Below are positions 23,642 through 32,869 of a stretch of 64,000 nucleotides of DNA, piece after piece (the first letter of the stretch is position 1; each line of letters starts with the position of its first letter). The stretch is from assembly GCA_029255685.2 (NCBI GenBank), contig CM055314.2:7892399-7956398 (forward strand). Reading direction: 5' to 3'. The notes under the pieces are model-generated. The model worked only from the letters and a program-made list of their open reading frames with translations, had not been told where the DNA came from and ran no database searches. A program made the translations under genes and the position numbers. The stretch comes from Silene conica. Its lineage: Eukaryota > Streptophyta > Magnoliopsida > Caryophyllales > Caryophyllaceae.

Positions 23642-24929
23642 TGACACCCGTCGTTGAGGGGTGCCAAAGATAAGATTTATAAAACCTCAGCTTAAACTTA
23701 GATAGGATAAGTCAAGGGTCGAACCACAAGGAGACAAGGTTAATTATGTCTGTGAATTTAAAGTCTATTGCAAGTAACTAAAAAAGGGGGGTTTTGATTT
23801 GAGATTTAAACTAACAACTAAGGTAGCAAACTAACAAGAAAATTAAAATAAGATAGAAAGGAGATTAGGAACTTTGGTTCCCCATGGTCAAAACAAGTCA
23901 ATGAAAGGTAAAATAATCAAATAACACAATCCCAAGGAACAAAGAATAAACTTTTAGGTCAATATTCTACCCAATCCTTACGGTCTTAGGGTTCCTACAA
24001 AAGCACTAAACTTTCGTTCAAGGGCAATCCCAAAGTTGTTGTTAAACTAATCCTAATAATCTTTCAATCCTAAGGATTAGTTCACCAACAACAATGGGGG
24101 ATTGGTAATTTAATCATCAAACTTATCAAAGTTAAGTCTTTATCATGGTTCCCCTAATTACCAATCACAAGAATTAGCTATACATACTTTTAATTATGGA
24201 ACTAACAATTACTAAGAAAATTAAAGAGATGAACATAATTAAAGATGACAATAAAAGGGTAAACATGAAATAAGAAATAACAACAAGATGAATAATAAAA
24301 AGGAAAGATTAATTGTGACAAACTTACAACTTGAATGGAAAATCTAAGAATAAAGATGAAAGCTTGGTACCAAGAATCTAACAATGGAGTTCTTCTAACA
24401 TAAGGTGCTTGAATAAACAAAGAGGTTCTTTCTAATGGAATTACTTGCTTCACCTAATTGGAGAGTCTAGGTCTCCTTAAATAAGAATTATTACAAGATT
24501 AGGAAAGTAGAAAAACACAAAACAGAAATCCCGGAAGAGCTTCTGGTCGGTCGACCAGACATACGGGTCGGTCGACCGATTCTGGCACTGTTGGTTTATT
24601 TTTCGCAAGAACGGGCTTTTGTGAACTGGGCTTCGGTCGGTCGACCGCTGTTGCTGGTCGGTCGACCGCTTCTCGTTCTTTTCGGCTTTAATTTGGCCCA
24701 ATATCAATACTTGAATGCACCATCCGGATCCTTGCTCCATATTAGTACTTAAAACAGCTTCCTAAAGGCAAATAAGGCTCGGTTTTGCTCACTTCCGCGT
24801 ATTCCTACATATAAAACATAGAAATGCCAAAGTAAACCGTTTCGGGAGAAAAAGCAACTAAAAGTCACGAAAGTGTAAGAAAATACGTGCCAAAAGAGTA
24901 AATAAAACGCATAAAATAGGCACGTATCA
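23642..24929 (-). repeat. Athila-A 5' LTR
   Basis: Near-identical to 12680-13968. It includes the two palindrome pairs (about 24545/24566 and 24635/24656). The target duplication CTAGG follows at 24930. Confidence 0.96.
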
Positions 24930-24934
24930 CTAGG

Positions 24935-26109
24935 CAAACAAAACACTACCCAAAATCTTACCAACTGTCAACCGGGTATTCAATTTCCATTTTTTCTTTC
25001 ATCAATTTTTTTTTTCTCTTTTTTTTTGAATTTTTCTTTTGTATTTTCTTTTGTTTTTGATGAAATTCCTCGGTTGTTTTGAACAGTGATAAATTCTCCT
25101 CGATCGACCAAAAAGGGTGGTCGATCGACTGCTTTTTCCTTCCCTGATTACTCGATCGAGCAAAGAGTGCTTCGATCGAGCACTATTCTTCTTAAAGCTC
25201 TCGATCGATCATGCTAACCCAGAAAAACCACTTGATCGAGGATCAAGGGCTCTCGATCGAGTAAAACTCAGCTGGGAACTTCCCTTCCCTTCGAATAAAC
25301 TCCAAAATCAGTAGAAACAGGCCAAAAACTGATAAAATGGCACAAATTAATCCTTCACTACTCCTAGCTCAGCATAAGGTAGGCAAGATAAATGATGTAG
25401 TTTAAAGGACAAAAGGCAATTTTTTTTTTGGCTAATGTGGAGCTAAATGGGCAAAAACGAGAAGGGGGTAATGCAATAAGTCTCCTACGTGTAATACTAA
25501 CCTCAAACCGGTGCGTGTAGGCAATAAGAAACCAAGACTCATACACATGCAAGACATGAAATGTAGGGAGTACTACTCACAATCCTAATAATGTAACCGG
25601 TCATAGATGTCACCAGTTTAAAGGCTCTAAAGCTTAGAATGTGTAGTAGGTTGCCAAAACTATGAGTCAAATCTAGTGATCTAACATGAGGTCCATGACA
25701 AAATTCGAGACGACGCTTAAAACTTCGCAAGGCAAGGGTCGAAAATTGGCATAACATGACATGAAATTCACTATAAACAGCTTTGTCATCATCAAATATC
25801 CAATCCGACCCGACTAAATGCAAAAGGAAACGTGATATTTTTTTGAAATTTTGAAAATTTTATGAAATTTACATAAAGCAATAAACGTGAATGCAAAACG
25901 AAATGTAAATGCAGACGCAAAAGGATGCATACCCTCCCCAAACCAAAACAGACAACGCCCTCGTTGTCTTCTCAGCACATCAAAAACAGCAAGCAAGGGG
26001 AAAGGGATATCAACCTAATACATGTTCCTAAAAACAAAATAAAAGATGGAAGAAACGGTGGTACTCACAAATCTGGCTTCCCCAAACCAGTACCAAAACT
26101 AGGGAATCC
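24935..26109 (-). other. Athila-B 3' noncoding region
   Basis: It continues the sequence broken off at 12679. It parallels the Athila-A 3' region (T-rich runs, then conserved blocks such as CTCCCCAAACC and TGATGTCACC-like stretches) and has no supported gene. Palindromes of the CTCGATCGAG type lie at 25099-25261. Confidence 0.7.
25099..25261 (+). repeat. CTCGATCGAG palindrome pairs, Athila-B 3' region
   Basis: Starts at 25099/25120, 25151/25171 and 25231/25252, plus a further copy near 25200. Spacings are 21, 20 and 21 bp. Confidence 0.9.
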
Positions 26110-27571
26110 CTAAGCATCACGAGAAGCCTCCTCCTCCCTAAACGTGGGATCCTGCTCCTCCTCTCTCGTAGCATGCCTCGCTGAAGCCTCGACACGTAAG
26201 CGCACCGCCCTCTCTACCGGTGTCTCCTCCCTCTCCTCATCAGATGAAGAAGAGGCAGGGTACCCACCATCTGGGTATCGGTAGAAAGAAGGGTGAACCC
26301 ATCCCGCTGGAAGGGGACGTGCTGTGCGGATGTAGTCCTCATAGATAGGGAACATGGCCAAAGCCTGATCCCGACGCATCTCGGTGAGGTACCTGCAAAT
26401 GCCATCAAGCACAGTGTAACAACCCGACCCACCACGGTCGTAACACACACCCAATAAGATGAGAGATAAGCCTTTGGGCCCATTATTTGTCCTCACTTAA
26501 GCCCAAAAGCACAAGGCCTTGTTACTAAGTGGTGGGTGGGAGCTATTATAAACATATCACAAGCCTCACACTCTACCGATGTGGGACAAATCTCCACACA
26601 ATTTTCCTTTTACACTCTTGGGGTGTTACAAACTCCCCCACTTAAAGAACACAACGTCCTCGTTGTGCCTCAAACTTGACCGTAGCCAAGCCCAGAATCC
26701 TCCCCGCTAGGTGGGTGACCCGGGTACTCCCGACCACAGGCTCACCACACGGTCGCAGGGTCGCTCTGATACAATTTGTAACAACCACCCACCACGGTTG
26801 TAACACACACCCAATAAGATGAGAGGTAAGCCTTTGGGCCCATTATTTGTCCTCACTTAAGCCCAAAAGAACAAGGCCTTGTTACTAAGTGGTGGGTGAG
26901 AGCTATTATAAACATATCACAAGCCTCACACTCTACCGATGTGGGACAAATCTCCACACAATTTTCCTTTTACACTCTTGGGGTGTTACACACAGGATCA
27001 CGACACCCTTGGTCGGAGACCGCAGGTGCCTCAAGGGCAGGAGGTAAAACAAATTTGGGAGGATAAACCATCCCAGAAGAGGCAGGGGTAGGGGTAGGAG
27101 TAGGTGAAGGTGAAGGTGAGTGAGTGGTGATGGTGGTAGGTGTACGAGTGATGGATTAAGTGGGCATGAAGGTGAACGTGGACGCGGGCGTGGACGTGGG
27201 TGTAGGTCCAACCCGAGGTGGTGGTGCCTGGATCGGAGACTGGGAAGACTGCCCAATCTCGCGCTTTCTCTTCTTGCCAGAAGAAGAGGGGGGTGCGGAG
27301 GTGAATGTGAGATGGTAGGTGGTGGGTGGTGGTCTTGCTCCCTCAGCAGTGGAAAGCGGTAGGAGACGAGGAAGTGTGGCGCAAGGTAGGGTCGCTAAAG
27401 GGTAGCCACAGATCTTCCACGTCATCCCATCTAGCCAGCGAAAAACTCGCATGGCCTCTATGTCCAGGCGTCCAACCTCCCCCACTAGGCCAACCCTCTC
27501 GATGTAAGTAGGGCAAATATGGCGGAGGATCCTAGTGACCAATCCGCCACAGACAATAGCGCTCGTGACCT
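26110..27571 (-). pseudogene. Athila-B ORF3, C-terminal half, interrupted by a TRIM
   Basis: Minus-strand sequence from 27571 aligns with Athila-A ORF3 (TSAIVCGGLVTRILRH against TTIVCGGLVTRLARSF). It passes through a proline/threonine-rich region, is cut by the TRIM (26415-26990), and resumes with ICRYLTEMRRDQALAMFPIY to an acidic end at 26110. An in-frame stop at 27156 and the insertion make it a pseudogene. The N-terminal half lies at 46207-47274, on the other side of the LARD. Confidence 0.8.
26415..26990 (-). mobile_element. TRIM: 576-bp miniature LTR retrotransposon
   Basis: Two LTRs, 26415-26630 and 26777-26990 (216 and 214 bp, a handful of differences), start TGTAACAACC and end GGGTGTTACA. 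The perfect target duplication CACAG is at 26410-26414 and 26991-26995. The 146-bp interior has a polypurine tract next to the left LTR (minus strand TAAGTGGGGGAGTT) and, next to the right LTR, a tRNA-Met-type primer site (TTGTATCAGAGC on minus, one base off TGGTATCAGAGC). It has no coding capacity, so it must have used proteins of another element. A TATA-like CTATTATAAAC is present in each LTR. Confidence 0.95.
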
Positions 27572-27576
27572 TCCTC

Positions 27577-27700
27577 TGTAACATTTCGCATTTGGAGTCT
27601 ATATAAGTGGTACTTGTGATTGTTTCATGCTTGTTATATGTTTCGCTACCGTTACGGGGAGGAGAACTTCAAGACGAAGTTCATTTTAAGGAGGGAAGAC
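27577..27700 (+). repeat. 124-bp LTR extension containing an internal PPT-like tract
   Basis: The LTR starts TGTAACATTTCGC, and 124 bp later comes a second internal-end signature: AACTTC..GACGAAGTTC, the purine tract TAAGGAGGGAAGAC and a second LTR-like start TGTAATACCCCG at 27701. The 3' LTR has the same 124 bp at 43435-43558. The extension includes CTATATAAGTGG, a possible TATA element. Confidence 0.85.
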
Positions 27701-28580
27701 TGTAATACCCCGTATTTTAGCCTCGGTCAACAACTGTGAAACCATGTTTTATACAAGTATTTCAAATTGAATGTTTATAAAGTATTTTATGTAAACTGTT
27801 ATTATTTTATATATAAATCGTATTTCTACGATTATTTCGCATTTCATAATCATTTTTATATTTGACGTTATTTCTTAAAATGACATTGCATTCGTATTCC
27901 TTTAATTTTGATAATACATTTATAATTATATATTTCCTATTTCCTATTTATTTTATATTCTTATGATTAATTCAATTAATATTTACATAATTTAATTAAT
28001 ATCATTATTTATATCCTTTGACCAATTTTAAGTTACGGGCTAAAGATCGGGATGTAGTTGTATATAAATCCTCGAGATTCGTAATGGGCTTGACTGAGGT
28101 CGTGTTAATGAGAAAGGAAAAGAATAATGCCATTAGAAACCCTAGCACAAAAACTAAACCATCGACATACAACAAACACCCCTTTCATCAACCCTACTTG
28201 CCTGCCTCCATCAACTCACGTTAAACCCTATTCTTCCTTACATCGTCTGCCTCCCTACTCCATGTATTCCTAAGCTCTAGTGTGGTCTGTCATGGGGGTT
28301 AAAGAAGGGCAAAAAGAGAGAGAAAACGTGACAAAACAGTCACACCATCATCGTTATCACCTTTGCGCAGCAGTGTTTCGTAAGTAGCTTATCAAACCTT
28401 TTCATCTCGTTATGACTGAATACTATAGTTGTATGTAATCCTTGTAGTGTCCTCATTATGTTTGTCATCGTAGAAACACCATGGCACCACCATAACTGTC
28501 ACAACAATGACCAATAATGTCGGTAATAACAGTGTTATGTGTTTTCTGGGTCTGTTTTAATTGTCTATTCGAATGCTGGT

Positions 28581-30061
28581 TGAAGAGTCTATTGATATGA
28601 TATACTCAAGAAGGGGGGGTTGAATTGAGTATGCCTTCTTTTCAAATCTTCTTCGATGTGTGTAAGTTTGTATGATGATCGTTGAGTAGAGCAAGTAATA
28701 AAGAGAGACACAATATTTTTGAAGTGGTTCAGTCTCACACTTTGAGACCTACGTCCACTATTCTCGATTAATAAAATTAGTACCAACTCTGGATTACAAT
28801 TTTATCAACCCTACTCGTGCGACTTTGATGTTAGTCACAACTCTATCTAGATACCGTTAAATATCTAGCTATGACAAATACCGTTAAATATTTGTCTTAC
28901 AATGAGTACCGCTAAATACTCGTTCTATCTTACGTTAATAAGATAAAGTCTTCAATGTTTTCTTGGTGTCACAATCTTGAATGAATAAGATCAATGCTTG
29001 AGCACTTGAATCTTGAATCGGATTTGACAATGATAAGCTCGAACTTGAAGTATATGAACGGCGGTTCTCTCTTGATTTGCGTGTATATGTGTGTGTGTAT
29101 TTCGTGTGGTTTAATGTATCATGGTAGTCTATTTATATAGAATATGTATCTAGGTAATTCAAACCCTAGATGATTTAGGAATATTACTAAAACTAGAATA
29201 CTAGTCTTTTAGTAATACTACCTTAAATCTAATCTTAATATATTTAGGAAAGATTTAATAATATACTTTATGTATTATATAAGGAATTAATTTCCTAATT
29301 CATATTTAGGAAAGATCTTTATATAATAAACAATTAGTATCCTTATTAAACCAACTTCCTAAACTATGTCAAAGATAATAAAATATATTACCATAATATA
29401 ATCTTAGTTTGTTTAGGACATCAAATAAATACATAGTATTTATTTAAATAAACCCTATACGATTTTTGGTAATGTGGCATATCACACGTTTCCAAAAATC
29501 GAAACAAAACTTTATCTAGATTTTATATATTTGACAATAAAGATCATATAAAAATCCTTAGTTTATTTTAGTAATAAATAATTATCTCATAAGACAATTA
29601 TTTATTCCTTATTTAACTTAAAGATATTTTATATAATCCTATTAAGATTAACAATTCTATTTATTAAAATAGAATACCAATTAGACACTAATTCTACACG
29701 ACATAAATTTGGAAACAAACGTTTCAACTCAACCACATATATATTCCGATCATTTCTTCATAATATAGAGTTATAGCTACGAGCTATAACTTGAATCAAT
29801 CTTGTACTAAAGCTATAGTTGATGAATATAACTTTAGTTCATTATGCGCGCTTGTGATCTTCTATCAATCTTCGACTTAGTCAATTCATTGACTAACATG
29901 CTTGAATCTTTTATACTTGATTGATTAGATCTTGTTACTAATGTTCTGTACACTTAGCACACGATTATACATACGAGTATATAATATATAAATAGCTAGA
30001 CTTGTCATTATCAAAACATAAACATATATACTATATATATATTTGAATATATGGTTCAACA
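28581..30061 (-). repeat. Sirevirus 3' LTR
   Basis: 1481 bp, matching 38603-40085. It holds a 10-bp inverted repeat AGTTATAGCT/AGCTATAACT (29769-29791) and a related imperfect hairpin about 50 bp further on. Confidence 0.95.
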
Positions 30062-30736
30062 AATTCCCCCTTTTTGATGATGGCAAGTCTCTCTTAGATT
30101 TTGTGTCTAAGTGTATGTTCCCCCTCAATATATTAATGGTCATTCATAGCAAAGATCAACTTAGGGTTTTTATCTTCTATCTATCCCATATCCTTTAAGG
30201 ACCCTAAGAGACAATGAATTACGACAAGGAGCAAGCTTAGGCAAATTCTAATCTAAGTCGCATATTTCCCCCTCTTGACATCATCGAAAAGATGAGAACA
30301 AAGACATGAAACGACTAGAATAATATACGTACGAAACATAAGCAAGCATATAAACGAGTCTAAAAATATGAACATAGAAAGTATCATGCAATCACATACG
30401 GAATGTTAAAAGATATACACAATCAATTCGAGAATACTAAGCAAATGGGCCGAATGTGGGACAATGTTTTAAGAAAATGGGCCTGGCTAGGTTAGCGCAT
30501 AATGGGCCAAGGCAAAATAACAAGAGATTTGGGCCATAGCAAAAGAGGATAAGGATTGGGCCGTGTTAGGTTTAGGAAATCCAAGGAAGGGAAAAAGGAG
30601 TAGGTCCTCGGATTTAATTGGGCCAAAGAAAGATAATAGGGCCACAAGTATAAAAGTGCATAAGTCCAACCCAGGACTTAACAAAACAATAACAACAACC
30701 ATGAACTTTGAACGAAACAGAGACGGATTCGGATCA
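30062..30736 (-). other. Sirevirus 3' noncoding region with three polypurine tracts
   Basis: C-rich on plus, purine on minus: AATTCCCCCTTTTT at 30062-30075, TTCCCCCTC at 30118-30126 and TTTCCCCCTCTT at 30265-30276. Only the first abuts the LTR. Multiple PPTs are a known Sirevirus hallmark, and the same three occur in Sire-D. No gene is seen between 30277 and 30736. Confidence 0.85.
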
Positions 30737-32272
30737 TCAAGAGCGAGAGCTTGAACCCGGATTCTTTGCATAAGGATTCACATAGTCGGGTCGGGTACGA
30801 TATTCAAGCGACTCCAGCCTATCCAAACAACTCGACACGTTTCTCCCTTGAGCATTGAGTGCGATTTCGAAGTTGAGCACTTTGAGAGATAGTGCCTTGA
30901 CGGCCTCGAGTGCTTGAGATGCATCTTCCCGTAATAACCCGTGATCCCTTACCATGGCTCCTCCCTGAGACGTGATGAATGAGAGACGATCGCTCATGCT
31001 TAACAACTCCGAGCATACCACCGATACCTCTGATCCAATTTTCACCAAATGCTTATCAACTTTCTCCATCCATTCTTTTACCACAACCTCAAAATCACGA
31101 CCTCTCTTCTTACAACTACCCCCTGTCTCACCAGTGTTCGTCTGCCTTTCACACAAATCAATGACTTTGTCCATTTTTGCCTCAAGATTTGCAAAGAATG
31201 GAGATGAAGTCGACACGGGTTCCTTACTAATATTCGTACCAAACGAGAGATCAACTCCATCAAAGCAAATGCCCATCAATTTCAACAGACGATCACACAT
31301 ACAATCTTTTGGCCTAATTCCAAAACTAGCATCATCAACAACTCCTTTCTTTAGGAAGAGCTCGGACACCCACATTCCGTATGGAATGTCGATTGTCGAG
31401 CAAAATTTCTCCTTGACAACCACACTAGAAACTTGACATATTTTGTGACAAATTAGGGATGCTAAATCAACTTTCTGACCTTCCAACCAACTGTACAGCA
31501 CGACTGCTTCAACACTAGCGAGTTTGTCCCTACCTCCTCTCCGAGGGAGCACGGTATTCCACAAGAAATTCAAGAAAAACTTTAACTTGGGGTTAAAAGA
31601 TACGGTAAGCAGAGGTGAAACCTCAGTGGCATCGTCATCAAAATACTTCTTGATTTTTAGTTTCTGATCTTTAGAGACAACACTCCACTCCATTTTCGGG
31701 TCAACATTTAACCCTTCTTGATCAAGTTTGAAAATTTCACAAACATCCGACTTACTCACGACAACATCTTGTCCATTTACGACACCCATAATACCATTAT
31801 CACACTTTTTAACCGAAGCAAGAAATTGAACCATCTCAATAGGAAAGATTAACCCAGAAAAATTACTAATGTACTCCCATCCCTGAAATTTTAAGAAATC
31901 CTTAAAGAATCCTAAAGACTTCGAATTTTCGACCCATGACCTCGGATAATAACGACCCGCATGTATAACATAAGGTAGAACACGTTCGATTAACATACCT
32001 TCGTTTTTGGTCATTCGAACTCTTTCAAGACCCTCCCTAGTAGCTTCAATCGAATACTCGGAAAACAGAGGACGCGGATTTCGAGATTTAGAACCCATTT
32101 CATGCATGTCATCGAAGATGGAAGGGGATGAGCGGTTGAGTTTTCGACGTTTGCCTTTGTCGGATGGTGGTGCTGAGGCGGTTATGGGTGTTGGAGACGG
32201 TGGGGGTGACGGAGTGGGTGAAGGTGGTGTGGGTTTCTTTTGGTGAGAGCGGGTTGCACGAGATGGTGGCAT
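30737..32272 (-). CDS. Sirevirus extra ORF (env position, plant transposon-protein-like)
   Basis: An intact 511-codon ORF starting with ATG at 32272, in the same sense as pol and about 600 bp downstream of the pol stop (32273-32869 holds no gene). The N-terminus is Pro/Ser-rich with a basic KGKRRKLNR that could act as a nuclear localisation signal. The central region (about 85-330) contains LKFFLNFLWNTVLPRRGG and resembles the middle of Athila ORF3 (TPRYFLRLLANTVFGRKE). A helical heptad-like stretch follows (about 365-490). I see no signal peptide and no clear transmembrane segment, so an envelope role is not supported. It resembles the family annotated as putative plant transposon protein. 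That assignment is from memory of the pattern and not from a search. Confidence 0.8.
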   Translation of the reverse strand: MPPSRATRSHQKKPTPPSPTPSPPPSPTPITASAPPSDKGKRRKLNRSSPSIFDDMHEMGSKSRNPRPLFSEYSIEATREGLERVRMTKNEGMLIERVLPYVIHAGRYYPRSWVENSKSLGFFKDFLKFQGWEYISNFSGLIFPIEMVQFLASVKKCDNGIMGVVNGQDVVVSKSDVCEIFKLDQEGLNVDPKMEWSVVSKDQKLKIKKYFDDDATEVSPLLTVSFNPKLKFFLNFLWNTVLPRRGGRDKLASVEAVVLYSWLEGQKVDLASLICHKICQVSSVVVKEKFCSTIDIPYGMWVSELFLKKGVVDDASFGIRPKDCMCDRLLKLMGICFDGVDLSFGTNISKEPVSTSSPFFANLEAKMDKVIDLCERQTNTGETGGSCKKRGRDFEVVVKEWMEKVDKHLVKIGSEVSVVCSELLSMSDRLSFITSQGGAMVRDHGLLREDASQALEAVKALSLKVLNFEIALNAQGRNVSSCLDRLESLEYRTRPDYVNPYAKNPGSSSRS

Positions 32273-32869
32273 TGTGGTGATAGAAATGGTGGTTTTGGAT
32301 GGAGGTTGTAGCGGAGGTTTTAATGGAGGTTGGTAATTTTTGTTTTTATGGAGTTTTAGAGGTTTTGAGGTTAATAATGGAGGAAGTGAGAAGTAATTTT
32401 AGGGAGTTGGGTTTGGGGACGGTAATAATGGTTGGTGAGTGAGGTAAGTTATGAGGGAGTTGGGGTAATAATTAGGTTTGGGTGGAAAGTCAAGGGCTAG
32501 GTTTATTAGGGGGCACGTGGTAGTCGTGTGTGGGGCTGGGTTTGGGTGGAGACGTGGCACAGGGGGGACCATTACACACACTTTGTGTGTTTAATTTGAG
32601 GTAAGTATTTTTGTTTTTATAATATTTGAATATTATTATTTTGTATATATTGTAATATGTATGTTGTGGGACAATTATAATATGTGACGTAATATTATTG
32701 TGAGATCGATTTGTGCACACATTCATATGTAAATCGTATAATATAACTATAATCACAAAATTTATCATCGAATATATACATACACATGCAGCGGAGTATA
32801 CGGACACAGTCATATAATCTCATCTAAACCGTAGTCAATCATTGGGTTATTTTTGCTATTAAGATTTGA

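Larger units (their letters stand above)
12680..24929 (-). mobile_element. Athila-A, full-length Athila-type Ty3/gypsy element
   Basis: A 12.25-kb element with LTRs of 1289 and 1288 bp, TG...CA ends, and a perfect 5-bp target duplication CTAGG at 12675-12679 and 24930-24934. It has a tRNA-Asp-type primer site, a polypurine tract, an uninterrupted gag-pol and an extra ORF3 downstream of pol. Comparing the LTRs by eye I see about six substitutions and a 1-bp indel in a G run, so roughly 0.5 percent divergence and a fairly recent insertion. It sits inside the 3' noncoding region of Athila-B in the same orientation. Confidence 0.96.

Noticed and set aside
27120-27511. GC-rich plus-strand frames with RGRGR repeats
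   Set aside because: They lie antisense to the proline-rich part of Athila-B ORF3.
30972-31436. Plus-strand frame of 154 codons opposite the Sirevirus extra ORF
   Set aside because: It is a shadow of the 511-codon ORF on the minus strand and has Ser/Pro/Thr bias expected from its complement.
30737-32272. True envelope glycoprotein in the Sirevirus
   Set aside because: No signal peptide, no clear transmembrane segment and no glycoprotein features. Position alone does not support an envelope.
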